A stretch of DNA of 34,894 bases from IMG/VR virus record IMGVR_UViG_3300013126_004881, positions 1 to 34,894 of that record. One strand, 5' to 3'. A model generated the notes under the pieces. It worked only from the letters and a program-made list of their open reading frames with translations. It was not told the origin of the DNA and searched no databases. Shown here one piece after another: positions 22,323-30,969 of the stretch. Position 1 is the first letter of the stretch; every line of letters starts with the position of its first letter. The DNA comes from a virus. A program made the translations under genes and the position numbers.

Positions 22323-22736
22323 ATGGAAAATATTTTTAGTAAGCAAGATCCTGAAGTTTTACTACATATGATCGTTCGAAAAGAAGATATGGCTCCTGGA
22401 AGAAAAGATATCGTTTCTGAAGAGAATTTTATTCAATGTTCTATTCTTAATATGGAACAGGGTAAAACTTTTAGACCTCACAGACATATTTGGAAAGAAA
22501 GAACTAGAGATGTAATTGCACAAGAGAGTTGGATTGTAGTTCAAGGCAAAGTAAAATGTATTTTCTACGATTTAGATGATACTATTATTGCCGAGCGTAT
22601 TTTAGAACCGGGTGACGCTAGCTTCACACTTCAGGGAGGTCATAATTATTTGATACTAGAAGATAATACGTTGGTTTACGAGTATAAAACAGGTCCGTAT
22701 GAAGGACAAGCTTTAGATAAAACATTTATAGATTAA
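22323..22736 (+). CDS. cupin-fold sugar-associated protein
   Basis: A 137-residue single cupin domain. FRPHRHIWKERTRDVIAQESWIVVQGKVKCIFYDLDD fits the first cupin motif, with His and Glu metal ligands. LEPGDASFTLQGGHNYLILED fits the second, with the closing His. WbuC-like and sugar-epimerase-like cupins often sit in O-antigen loci. Isomerase or metal-binding accessory roles are both possible. It lies one base after the fucosyltransferase stop. Confidence 0.72.
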   Translation: MENIFSKQDPEVLLHMIVRKEDMAPGRKDIVSEENFIQCSILNMEQGKTFRPHRHIWKERTRDVIAQESWIVVQGKVKCIFYDLDDTIIAERILEPGDASFTLQGGHNYLILEDNTLVYEYKTGPYEGQALDKTFID

Positions 22737-22739
22737 TCT

Positions 22740-23279
22740 ATGTTAAAGATAAACCTAGGCTGCGGAAAAAGAGATTTCGGGAGTGACTGGATACATATTG
22801 ATGGAGGAGACTTCCCTCATTTATATTCAATAGATATTGTTAATCTTCCCTTTGATGATAACTCTGTAGATCTCATCTACGCCAGTCACGTATTAGAATA
22901 CTTTGACAGGCAAGAGGGAGGAGAAGTATTAGGAAAATGGCGAAGCAAATTAAAACCAGGAGGTATATTAAGACTAGCTGTACCTGACTTTCAGAATATG
23001 GCCCGTCTTTATGCCTTTGAAAATATAGCCCTTAGCAAATTCTTAGGACCTTTGTACGGTAAAATGAAAATGGGAGATAAGACTATCTACCATAAAACGG
23101 CCTATGATTTTGTTAGCTTACAAATTATGCTTCGTGAATGTAATTTCAGGGAGATTAAAAGATATGACTGGCATGATACCGAACATGCTCAGTTTGATGA
23201 TCATTCTCAAGCGTATATTCCTCACATGGATAAAAAGAACGGTACCCTTATCAGTTTAAACGTACAAGCAGTAAAATAA
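22740..23279 (+). CDS. class I SAM-dependent methyltransferase
   Basis: A 179-residue protein. LKINLGCGKRDFGSDWIHID is motif I, LPFDDNSVDLIYASHVLEYF is motif IV, and LKPGGILRLAVPDF is motif V, the standard Methyltransf_11 order. It probably modifies a sugar or lipid of the glycan pathway. Its stop is shared with the start of the next gene (TAATG). Confidence 0.85.
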   Translation: MLKINLGCGKRDFGSDWIHIDGGDFPHLYSIDIVNLPFDDNSVDLIYASHVLEYFDRQEGGEVLGKWRSKLKPGGILRLAVPDFQNMARLYAFENIALSKFLGPLYGKMKMGDKTIYHKTAYDFVSLQIMLRECNFREIKRYDWHDTEHAQFDDHSQAYIPHMDKKNGTLISLNVQAVK

Positions 23280-24076
23280 TGATTTCTGTAATTACTGCAA
23301 CTCACAAACGTCCTGATCTTCTTCTAAAGTGCATACGGAGTCTGCAATCACAGACCGTTTCTGACTATGAGCATATAATTTTCTCTGACCATTGTCCGAA
23401 GGCTAAAAAAGTATACGATTTAGTAAAAGAAGATTCGCGAATTACCTTTTATGAAAACCCTAAACCGCATATATGGAACGCTGGTGCAGTAGGGAAGCAC
23501 TTCGGAGTAGAAGTCGCTAGATTTAACTACATTTGTTATTGTGATGATGACAATATCTTACTACCTAATCATCTTCAGGTAATGGAAAATAATTTTAAGT
23601 TAGGAAGTGAGGTTGTTTTTTCTAAAAATTTAATAGTAGATTTTGAAGATTACATAAACAAAGAAGAAAGTAATGCTAACGGAGTAGTACAGGAGATTTT
23701 GAAATTTAAAGAAGCTGATATAGTTAACAGTTCCCGGGTAGTAAAACCGTCATACCTAGAGTATGACGATTACAAATATATACCTTTTGACACAGGATGT
23801 ATAGGTCATAGTAAGGAAATCTACAGAAAGACAAAACAATGGAAACCTGCTTATGAAATTAACACTAATAACGAGGACGGGTATTTTATAACTAGTATAA
23901 AAATAGAAGCTGAAGAAGAAAGAGTTATATACGATAGAACATATACTTCTCTCTATTTTTCAACGAACGCAAGCAGTAATATTAAAGATAATTTATACCA
24001 AAATAAGTTTGAAAATTTAAAAGAGAATGATATATTCGTATATCCTGAGTTGTTAACGAAATTAAGTTTACTATGA
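23279..24076 (+). CDS. GT2-type glycosyltransferase
   Basis: A 265-residue GT-A enzyme. ISVITATHKRPDLLLKCIRSL is the canonical GT2 N-terminus, YICYCDDDNILLPNHL the D-x-D region, and DTGCIGHSKEIYR the acceptor region. It overlaps the next gene by ATGA. Confidence 0.9.
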   Translation: MISVITATHKRPDLLLKCIRSLQSQTVSDYEHIIFSDHCPKAKKVYDLVKEDSRITFYENPKPHIWNAGAVGKHFGVEVARFNYICYCDDDNILLPNHLQVMENNFKLGSEVVFSKNLIVDFEDYINKEESNANGVVQEILKFKEADIVNSSRVVKPSYLEYDDYKYIPFDTGCIGHSKEIYRKTKQWKPAYEINTNNEDGYFITSIKIEAEEERVIYDRTYTSLYFSTNASSNIKDNLYQNKFENLKENDIFVYPELLTKLSLL

Positions 24077-24666
24077 CTTTTAATACTGTAACTTTTTTTG
24101 AAAATAAAATAGCAGAGTTTTTTGGAGCTCCTTATGCTATTGCTGTTGATAGCTGTACGCACGGTATTGAATTAGCATTACGTCTTACTCAAGCCGATCA
24201 TATAACTGTACCTAAACGAACTTACCTATCTATTCCTTTTTTAGCCGATAAACTTTGGATTGATAGATTTTGGAAAGATGAGAATTGGGTAGATTACTAT
24301 TACTTAACAAGTACGGTTATTGATGCAGCCGTATTATGGGAACCTAATAGTTATATTCCGAATACTTTTATGGGTATAAGCTTTCAATATCAAAAACATT
24401 TATCTCTAGGTAGAGGAGGCGTTATACTTTGTGATAATCCTTACGATGCAGAAGAATTAAAGAAAATGTCCTATGACGGAAGAATTCCAGGTATACCTTG
24501 GAGAGAGCAAAATATTAGTTCTACGGGGTACCATTACTATATGACGCCTGAGACAGCTCAATTAGGATTAGATAAATTGCCTACTGCTATATCAACTCAG
24601 CCAAGAAAATGGACAGTAGAAGATTGGCCGGATTTAACTCAAATGAATATATTTAAAGAAATATGA
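24073..24666 (+). CDS. half-size DegT/DnrJ/EryC1-like aminotransferase
   Basis: A 197-residue protein related to sugar aminotransferases of the DegT family. FFGAPYAIAVDSCTHGIELALRL matches the N-terminal cofactor loop, VIDAA contains Asp84, and SFQYQKHLSLGRGG contains the likely PLP Lys108. Full DegT enzymes are about 370-400 residues; here the C-terminal small domain is missing. It is intact, with good overlaps on both sides, so the short form is probably natural. It adjoins the GMD gene, and DegT enzymes such as perosamine synthase use the GMD product, so amination of GDP-4-keto-6-deoxymannose is attractive but unproven. Confidence 0.8.
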   Translation: MTFNTVTFFENKIAEFFGAPYAIAVDSCTHGIELALRLTQADHITVPKRTYLSIPFLADKLWIDRFWKDENWVDYYYLTSTVIDAAVLWEPNSYIPNTFMGISFQYQKHLSLGRGGVILCDNPYDAEELKKMSYDGRIPGIPWREQNISSTGYHYYMTPETAQLGLDKLPTAISTQPRKWTVEDWPDLTQMNIFKEI

Positions 24667-25631
24667 AAAAAGCATTTATTACTGGAATAACCGGGCAAGA
24701 CGGAAGTTATTTAGCGGAGTATCTAGTGAGTCAGGGGTACGAAGTACATGGTATAATGAGAAGAAATTCAGTACCTGAACATCAAGACTCTAGACTTCAA
24801 AACGTATTTGATAAAGTAAATACTTACTACGGTGATTTACTAGATACTAATAGCTTAAGTAAATTATTAAACAAGGTACAGCCTGACGAAATTTATAATA
24901 TAGCTGCACAAAGCCATGTCCGAATCAGCTACGATATACCTCAATTTACCGCACAAACAAACGCTCTTGGAGTCTTAAATATACTAGAAGCTTATAGAGA
25001 GGTTTGCCCTGATGCTAAATTCTATCAAGCTAGCTCTTCTGAGATGTTTGGTTCATCTGTAGATGCTGATGGATTCCAGAGAGAAACTACCCCGATGACT
25101 CCAGTCTCTCCTTACGGGTGTACTAAAGTATTTGGTTACAATATTGTACGCAATTATAGAAACGCTTATAAGCTTCATGCTTCAAACGGCATCTTATTCA
25201 ATCACGAATCACCTCGTAGAGGATCAAACTTCGTAACAAATAAAGTAGTTAAGACTGCTGTGCAGATAAAATTAGGTCTAGCTAGAGAACTTGAGTTAGG
25301 TAACTTAGATGCTTACAGAGATTGGGGTCATTCAAAGGACTACGTACGAGCTATGCATCTTATATTACAGCAAAACGAACCAGGAGATTGGGTGGTAGCT
25401 ACAGGAGAGACTCGTTCAGTTAGGGAGATGTGTAAGTGTGTTTTTGAAAGACTAGATTTGAACTATGAGGATTATGTAGTACAAAATCAAAAGTTCTTAC
25501 GTCCTGAAGAATTGAAATACTTAAAAGGCGATCCGAGTAGAATCAGGTCTTTAGGATGGCAGCCAGAATATACTTTCGAAACTATGATGGATGAAATGAT
25601 TGAACACTGGTTAACTATTTTTGCAAAATGA
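24663..25631 (+). CDS. gmd: GDP-mannose 4,6-dehydratase
   Basis: A 322-residue short-chain dehydrogenase. TGITGQDGSYLAEYL (residues 7-21) is the NADP-binding motif, MRRNS follows, and AAQSHVRISY is the AAQSHV signature. ASSSEMFG precedes the catalytic Y151-GCTK155. FNHESPRRGSNFVTNK and RDWGHSKDYV are diagnostic of GMD. It converts GDP-mannose to GDP-4-keto-6-deoxymannose, the precursor of GDP-L-fucose, rhamnose and perosamine. The enzyme is complete (usual length 320-370). Confidence 0.96.
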   Translation: MKKAFITGITGQDGSYLAEYLVSQGYEVHGIMRRNSVPEHQDSRLQNVFDKVNTYYGDLLDTNSLSKLLNKVQPDEIYNIAAQSHVRISYDIPQFTAQTNALGVLNILEAYREVCPDAKFYQASSSEMFGSSVDADGFQRETTPMTPVSPYGCTKVFGYNIVRNYRNAYKLHASNGILFNHESPRRGSNFVTNKVVKTAVQIKLGLARELELGNLDAYRDWGHSKDYVRAMHLILQQNEPGDWVVATGETRSVREMCKCVFERLDLNYEDYVVQNQKFLRPEELKYLKGDPSRIRSLGWQPEYTFETMMDEMIEHWLTIFAK

Positions 25632-26542
25632 AAATAGCATTCTTTACAGAAATGGGCTTTGAAGGTAAAGTATCTCGTAATCATCCAAATATGAGAACTG
25701 AATTTGCTTGGATGTGTGCCTTAGAAGCTTATCATTATAGCATAGTCAGAGCTCCGTTCGTACAAGGATTTGATTTAGGTATAGTTATTATACCGAAGAA
25801 AAATCCAGACTTCGATATTAATTCCTTAAAGTCTGCTTGCAAAAAAGTAGCTATAATGCAGGAAGGTCCTAACTGGTACTGGCAAGATTATGATTTACCT
25901 AAACAAGTATGGTATTTTAATACGTTGACTTCAGCTGATATTATTTTTACGCATAACGAAACTGATAGAAGGTATTACCAAGGATTAACAGCTCATTCAG
26001 ATGTTAGAGTGCTACCTTCACTTATGATTGAAGATGCTATAGGTGAGTTAGAACAAGTCGAAAGACAAGGTGTGATTATAGGTGGTAATTTTGTTTCATG
26101 GTATGGCGGGTTTGATTCATTTATCATAGCTCAAGAGTTAGATGGAGGTAAAGTAACAGCACCGTCAATGGGGAGAAAACAATTAGGTGAAGAACAATTA
26201 TTAAATCACTTACCTTATTTTGATTGGAAGAATTGGATTCATCAGTTAAATAAATTTAAGTATGGAGTTCATTTAATGAGAACTCATGCTGCTGGTACAT
26301 TTGCTCTTAATTGTGCTTACCTAGGTATACCTTGTATTGGATATAAAGGGTTAGATACTCAAGAAATTTGTCATCCTAATTTAACAGTCGAAGTAGGAGA
26401 TTTAGTTACAGCTAGAAAATTAGCTACCTTACTACGAGATGATGAAGATTTTTATAATTATCAGAGTAGGATAGCTAAAAGTATTTATGCAAAGGTATTT
26501 GCAGAAGATAAGTTTTTAAATAATTTTGAAAGTATTTTATGA
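25628..26542 (+). CDS. GT-B-like glycosyltransferase
   Basis: A 304-residue protein. KIAFFTEMGFEGKVSRNH begins a Rossmann-like domain. The C-terminal half has GVHLMRTHAAGTFALNCAYLGIPCIGYKGLDTQEICHP, which resembles the donor-binding helix of GT-B enzymes. HVRVLPSL-type linkers are present (DVRVLPSLMIEDA). No close family is recalled. It overlaps genes on both sides by ATGA. Confidence 0.68.
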   Translation: MKIAFFTEMGFEGKVSRNHPNMRTEFAWMCALEAYHYSIVRAPFVQGFDLGIVIIPKKNPDFDINSLKSACKKVAIMQEGPNWYWQDYDLPKQVWYFNTLTSADIIFTHNETDRRYYQGLTAHSDVRVLPSLMIEDAIGELEQVERQGVIIGGNFVSWYGGFDSFIIAQELDGGKVTAPSMGRKQLGEEQLLNHLPYFDWKNWIHQLNKFKYGVHLMRTHAAGTFALNCAYLGIPCIGYKGLDTQEICHPNLTVEVGDLVTARKLATLLRDDEDFYNYQSRIAKSIYAKVFAEDKFLNNFESIL

Positions 26543-27108
26543 TTAGCGGAGTATGGATGGACGCAAGAGAGAAAGCTATTATTGAAAAGTATCTCCACCA
26601 AGACGCTACTGTAATGGAATGGGGAAGTGGAGGTAGTACAGTTGAGTTTTCTTCTAAGGTCAAAAAGTATTATTCAGTAGAGCATAATCAAGGATGGTAT
26701 GCAAAAGTAAAAGAAGCTATTCCTTCTAATACCACTCTCTATTACCGTCCTGTTACTAAGGTACCACCTGATGAGCCTTTTTATAATCAATCTACGTACG
26801 AGTACTATCAAGAATATCTAGATGTAGTCTACGAAATAGGTGAAATGTTAGATATGGTTATAATAGACGGTAGAGCAAGAAGACTTTGTGCTTTGAAGAT
26901 AATACCTTATCTTAAACCTAATGCAGTAGTTGTTATACATGATTGGTGTTTAAGACCTTGTTACCATTGCGTGTTAGATTATTATGATTTGATTGAGAAG
27001 GTAGACGATACCCTGCAAACAATTGCTATCTTTAAGCTAAAAGCTGATTGGAATAAAATTAAAGGTTACGATATTAATTTAGGAACTTTTGAAAGATTAG
27101 ATAAATGA
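26539..27108 (+). CDS. SAM-dependent methyltransferase-like protein
   Basis: A 189-residue protein. VMEWGSGGSTVEFSSKVKKYYSVEHNQGWY is a SAM-binding motif I and acidic strand, and LDMVIIDGRARRLCALKIIPYLKPNAVVVIHDW is motif IV/V. The group is uncharacterised but recurrent in phage and surface-glycan loci. It overlaps both neighbours by ATGA. Confidence 0.78.
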   Translation: MISGVWMDAREKAIIEKYLHQDATVMEWGSGGSTVEFSSKVKKYYSVEHNQGWYAKVKEAIPSNTTLYYRPVTKVPPDEPFYNQSTYEYYQEYLDVVYEIGEMLDMVIIDGRARRLCALKIIPYLKPNAVVVIHDWCLRPCYHCVLDYYDLIEKVDDTLQTIAIFKLKADWNKIKGYDINLGTFERLDK

Positions 27109-28301
27109 TTAGTTTAATTCAACCCAGTAGAAATAATTTAAAGTATCTAGTATGGTCCTATAATTCGATAAGAAAGAATGCAGGACCTGAAGTAGAGGTA
27201 TGCGTTGCAGATGATTTTAGCAACGACGGGACTTGGGAATGGTGTCAAGATAGAATGAAGGCTGATCCTAATTTTAAAGCAATTAGGAACGAAGGTCCAA
27301 CTCGTCTAGGGCATACTATACTTTACGATAAGCTTATTAACGAGGTTGCTACTAAAGATATAGTAGGTATATGGCATGCCGATATGTATATGACTCCCGG
27401 AACGGTAGAAAGAATTGTAGAAACTGTTAAGCCGGGAGTGGTAGTATCTCTCACTAGAATAGAACCTCCATTACATCCTCCGGGACCTGAAAAAGTACTA
27501 ATGGATTTTAAGACAGAGCCTGAAGAGTTTGATGAAGAGAGCTTTCTTAAATGGTATGAAGCTTATAGGTTTACGGCTAAAGGTAAAACTACTGAAGGGA
27601 TCTTTGCACCCTGGTTTCTCTTCAAAGAAGATTTTCAGTCTACTGGAGGACATGATCCCTTATACGCACCTCAATCTAAAGAAGACAGCGATATCTTTAA
27701 CCGTTTTCTCCTAAAAGGATATTCTTTCGTTCAATTATGGGATGCAGCAGTATACCATATGACGTGTAGAGGTAGTAGATTCAACCCTACCTTAACTGAG
27801 GTCGGAAAGAATAGTTCTGAATGGGAAGCACAGAATATAAGGAGTACTCGAAACTTTATACGTAAGTGGGGACATTTTGTAAAGCATGATTCTTTAATGA
27901 AGCCTATAGTACCTCCTAAATTCGATATTGCTTTTAGAGTAACTAACTGTATTGTACAAGGTCTAGCAGCATTAGAGCCCTGGTGTTCGGTTATCTCCTC
28001 AGATGCTAGTTATGCTAAGTGGATTGAAGAAGAGCAGAAAAAGACTATGTTCGATATGTGGAAGAGAGTTAAACCTTGGAATGCTCCACTAGAGAACGAT
28101 ATCATAGTAGAGTTTGATATGAAAAGATTTTCAGCAGAGTCTTATACTATCATTCAACAACTATCTCAGATTATAGCTCAATCAGGAGAAATCGGAGAAT
28201 TTGAATTAGATATCTTCAAAATCAGAATAAAGTCTCTAACTACTTACCAAGACAAACTGATTACCAATAGCGATCCCTACTATACTGACCAGCTTCTCTA
28301 A
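27105..28301 (+). CDS. GT2-type glycosyltransferase, last gene of the glycan island
   Basis: A 398-residue GT-A enzyme. MISLIQPSRNNLKYLVWSYNSI and VCVADDFSNDGTWEWCQD are the GT2 N-terminal motifs, and IVGIWHADMYMTPGTVERI has the D-x-D-like HADMY. GHDPLYAPQSKEDSDIFNRFL has acceptor-side ED. It has an extra C-terminal region of about 130 residues of unknown role. The candidate promoter element follows immediately after its stop. Confidence 0.84.
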   Translation: MISLIQPSRNNLKYLVWSYNSIRKNAGPEVEVCVADDFSNDGTWEWCQDRMKADPNFKAIRNEGPTRLGHTILYDKLINEVATKDIVGIWHADMYMTPGTVERIVETVKPGVVVSLTRIEPPLHPPGPEKVLMDFKTEPEEFDEESFLKWYEAYRFTAKGKTTEGIFAPWFLFKEDFQSTGGHDPLYAPQSKEDSDIFNRFLLKGYSFVQLWDAAVYHMTCRGSRFNPTLTEVGKNSSEWEAQNIRSTRNFIRKWGHFVKHDSLMKPIVPPKFDIAFRVTNCIVQGLAALEPWCSVISSDASYAKWIEEEQKKTMFDMWKRVKPWNAPLENDIIVEFDMKRFSAESYTIIQQLSQIIAQSGEIGEFELDIFKIRIKSLTTYQDKLITNSDPYYTDQLL

Positions 28302-28302
28302 C

Positions 28303-28311
28303 TATTTATTT
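28303..28311 (+). promoter_or_regulatory. TATTTATTT motif
   Basis: CTATTTATTT follows the glycosyltransferase stop and ends only two bases before the ATG of the next gene. If it is a -10-like element, the transcript would begin at or within the gene, so this copy is awkward for a simple promoter. Confidence 0.35.
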
Positions 28312-28313
28312 AT

Positions 28314-29078
28314 ATGCGTAGCCTTTCAATATTATTAGACGAAGCCAAAATAGTACCGGATACTAAATTCAAAAAGCAGTTAGAGAAAGCAGTTAAGTAT
28401 CTAGAGACTAAGAAGAAAGTCTTACTCATAACTACCTCAAACAGATGGATTAAGCATGAGCTTACTGAAGGAGATCTTCCAAAATCTACCCGTATTGCTC
28501 AAGTAATTCAAAGATCACTAGGTGCTCACAAGTGTACGATAGTTGATGCCTCTAAACTAAAGATATATGAGTGCGAAGGAAACGTCTCTAGTAAGAACGG
28601 AAATAGCTGTGGAGTAAGAGGTGCAAAACTGGAAGATAAAGAAAAAAATCCATCAGGTCATTTAAGATGCTGGGCATCCTATAATAATGCAGATGATGAA
28701 CTGTGGAAGATTTCGACGCCCTTGCTCGAATCCGATACTGTTATATTCCTAGGATCTATCAGATGGGGTCAGGCTAACGCTATTTACCAACGTTTAATTG
28801 AACGATTAGATTGGCTAGAGAATAGATGGACTACTCTCGGAGAGTCGAATATCATTAAGGACATTGAGTCTGGCTTTATTTTTATAGGTCAGAACTGGAA
28901 TGGTGCCGAAGTTGTAAAGACTCAAAAGCAAGTACATACATTTTATGGCTTTAAACCAATAGATAGACTCTATTTTAACTGGCAATTTACTACAGACGTA
29001 AATGATGAATCGAAAGAGAGTTATAAAGAAGCAGCACATGCTCTCGATAATATTATTGATATCAGAACGCTAGTATGA
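28314..29078 (+). CDS. flavodoxin/NADPH-FMN reductase-like protein
   Basis: A 254-residue protein. KVLLITTSNRWIKHE opens a flavodoxin-like fold, STRIAQVIQRSLGAHKCTIVDAS continues it, and SDTVIFLGSIRWGQANAIYQRLIERLDWL resembles the loop preceding FMN contacts. A central stretch has three Cys (YECEG, NSCGVRG and LRCWAS) that may bind metal or form a redox site. It is probably a flavin-dependent reductase or related redox protein. It overlaps the next gene by ATGA. Confidence 0.7.
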   Translation: MRSLSILLDEAKIVPDTKFKKQLEKAVKYLETKKKVLLITTSNRWIKHELTEGDLPKSTRIAQVIQRSLGAHKCTIVDASKLKIYECEGNVSSKNGNSCGVRGAKLEDKEKNPSGHLRCWASYNNADDELWKISTPLLESDTVIFLGSIRWGQANAIYQRLIERLDWLENRWTTLGESNIIKDIESGFIFIGQNWNGAEVVKTQKQVHTFYGFKPIDRLYFNWQFTTDVNDESKESYKEAAHALDNIIDIRTLV

Positions 29079-29713
29079 TTATTGTAACGGATCAAAAATT
29101 CTACAGTAATAAAACTTGGAATAATCCAATTCCTTTTTCTAGACCAGAGGCTTTCACTTGTGCCCACTGGGTAGAGCTATTTGATCAGAATGGATACCGG
29201 TTAACTCCATTAGAGCAAGAATATTCTAAAGAGAATAATCAACGTTTTGTCTTTCATAGAGATGAGAAATCTCTAAGGAAGGTTTGGATGACCGACAATG
29301 AACCTACTACTGGCGTACATATAAATCATGCATTTTTGTTTGAAAGGAAAGGATATAGTGGAGAAGCTCTAGAGCAACTTAAGATGTTTGCTAAAACTAA
29401 TAACCTCGTAAATAAACTGATAAACTATAAAGGAAAATGGGGAATAGATTTAAGTATTGACTACGTAGACGAGAACGGAAACTCTATGGAACTTCTTCAT
29501 TTTGAATATGATGGTTATGAGTTAGAGGAGATTGAGCAAATGAAAAGTATCGTTGAAAGTAAAATAACTTCTATTAACTGGTCTCTTGCTGCTAGCGATA
29601 TAATAAAGAGGAAAAACGAATGGATTAATTTAGAATTTTTTCAGCAGTCAAAATGGAAGACTGATTATTTCGAACTCCCTAGTGAGCGTTTTAAGATATT
29701 AGCTTGGGAATAA
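29075..29713 (+). CDS. unknown protein with aromatic-rich N-terminus
   Basis: A 212-residue protein. It opens IIVTDQKFYSNKTWNNPIPFSR, then has AHWVELFDQNGYRLTPLEQEYSKEN. A C-terminal helical stretch, ELEEIEQMKSIVESKITSINW, precedes SERFKILAWE. I recognise no family. It is coupled to the flavodoxin-like gene. Confidence 0.66.
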   Translation: MIIVTDQKFYSNKTWNNPIPFSRPEAFTCAHWVELFDQNGYRLTPLEQEYSKENNQRFVFHRDEKSLRKVWMTDNEPTTGVHINHAFLFERKGYSGEALEQLKMFAKTNNLVNKLINYKGKWGIDLSIDYVDENGNSMELLHFEYDGYELEEIEQMKSIVESKITSINWSLAASDIIKRKNEWINLEFFQQSKWKTDYFELPSERFKILAWE

Positions 29714-29715
29714 GA

Positions 29716-29724
29716 TATTTATTA
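29716..29724 (+). promoter_or_regulatory. TATTTATTA motif
   Basis: An exact GATATTTATTA directly after the stop at 29711-29713, ending two bases before the next ATG. As at 28303, the short gap to the ATG is notable; an alternative internal start at Met12 (ATG at 29760) would leave a leader. Confidence 0.38.
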
Positions 29725-29726
29725 TT

Positions 29727-30200
29727 ATGAAAGCAACATTAAAAGAAGCCTTACCAGCTATGATCCCGGAGTTCCCTGTAAAGATTGCAGGACATCATCT
29801 AACTCTTCGGTTCGATGTTAACATAAACAAAACGAAAAAAGGAGTTAAGCTTCAGTTTGTAATGAACGATGTACCTCAAGATCCTCGCCAGCTTCAACAG
29901 ATGGCTAACGAAATCGGAACTGAGCTTCAAGAAAAGTTTGGAGCTGCCAATATGCAGATTGTTTATGATGTTGAGAATCCTTATAAGAATGTAATCGGAT
30001 TTTTACTTCCTCTTCCTTCTCTTGCTAATAGTATCATAAAGAATGTATTTAAAGGAGGCGCCGAAGATGACGAACAAGCGCCAGTTGAAGAGCCTCCTGT
30101 GGAGGAGCCTCAACAGCAAATGCCTGCTCAAGAATTACCTCCAGCAGAAGAAGAGCCTATTAAGGAGTGGATGAAGCGGATGGCAGGATTAAAAAAATAA
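29727..30200 (+). CDS. phage protein with acidic Pro/Glu-rich tail
   Basis: A 157-residue protein. An N-terminal domain of about 110 residues (TLRFDVNINKTKKGVKLQFVMNDVPQ, beta-rich) is followed by a low-complexity acidic Pro/Glu/Gln linker (VEEPPVEEPQQQMPAQELPP) and a basic helical end, KEWMKRMAGLKK. Such a tail suggests a structural or scaffolding role, but this is inference. No family is identified. Confidence 0.66.
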   Translation: MKATLKEALPAMIPEFPVKIAGHHLTLRFDVNINKTKKGVKLQFVMNDVPQDPRQLQQMANEIGTELQEKFGAANMQIVYDVENPYKNVIGFLLPLPSLANSIIKNVFKGGAEDDEQAPVEEPPVEEPQQQMPAQELPPAEEEPIKEWMKRMAGLKK

Positions 30201-30215
30201 ATAAATTGAACGGTT

Positions 30216-30572
30216 TTGTCTACAAGAAGAATACCAAGAGCACTATTCGAGCCTCTAGAAGAAATTAAAGCTTCAGATCTGATCACTAATGAAGCACTTC
30301 TTAATCTAGTTAAGAAAGAAACTTTTGTTGCCATAGAGGAGGCTTTTAGAAACAAAAAGACCTTTGCTACTTTATTTGAGATAAACGGAACAGGGACCTA
30401 TATCGATATTCCTAAACAGTATTGGATTCAAGCTCTTGAACAGAGTATCAATTTTATGTTAGAGGATGAGAGATTTGAGGAATGTATACCTATTAAGACT
30501 CTAATTGATCAAATAAAAAAGCCTGTTAGGACTATTAACAAAAAGGAAAAAAAGAAAACGAATGGAGCCTAA
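30216..30572 (+). CDS. unknown phage protein (TTG start)
   Basis: A 118-residue protein, mostly helical with an acidic core (ALLNLVKKETFVAIEEAFRNKKTFATLFEI) and a very basic end, KKEKKKTNGA. No family was recognised. TTG at 30216 gives MSTRRIPRALFEPLEEI and is the only plausible in-frame start near the preceding gene; the next ATG lies deep in the protein. It overlaps the next gene by 11 bases. Confidence 0.6.
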   Translation: MSTRRIPRALFEPLEEIKASDLITNEALLNLVKKETFVAIEEAFRNKKTFATLFEINGTGTYIDIPKQYWIQALEQSINFMLEDERFEECIPIKTLIDQIKKPVRTINKKEKKKTNGA

Positions 30573-30969
30573 CTTCAACGAAATTCAGGTAGCGATTAAC
30601 AAAATTCTCAACGTAAAGAGCTTACTAAGAAAGAAAAAAAAGACTCAGACGGAAAAGAAAAAAGAGCTTTTTGTAATGACTATTAACTCTCTCGAACAGG
30701 TAATTAATAGACAGGAGCTAATGTACGCAGAATTCAATTTAGATCTTTCAAAATATGATGAGGCTTTTTTAGATGTTATCGACGCATTACTTTTTTTACA
30801 TTTCAATAAAGACGGAGCTGAACTTGTAAATTACTACCTCTGGGAAAGACTAGCTCCAGGTGGAGAAATTAATCCATTAATTGATTCAGAAGGTAACGAA
30901 GTATATCTAGAGACAGCAGAAGATCTTTGGAACTTATTAATTTTAGTTAGTCCTAATGTCGAAGAGTAA
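30562..30969 (+). CDS. unknown phage protein
   Basis: A 135-residue protein. A basic N-terminal stretch (LLRKKKKTQTEKKKELF) precedes a helical region and an acidic aromatic region (DAFLDVIDAL-type segment, NYYLWERLAPGGE). No family was recognised. It overlaps the preceding and following genes by about 11 and 14 bases, so all three are co-translated. Confidence 0.62.
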   Translation: MEPNFNEIQVAINKILNVKSLLRKKKKTQTEKKKELFVMTINSLEQVINRQELMYAEFNLDLSKYDEAFLDVIDALLFLHFNKDGAELVNYYLWERLAPGGEINPLIDSEGNEVYLETAEDLWNLLILVSPNVEE

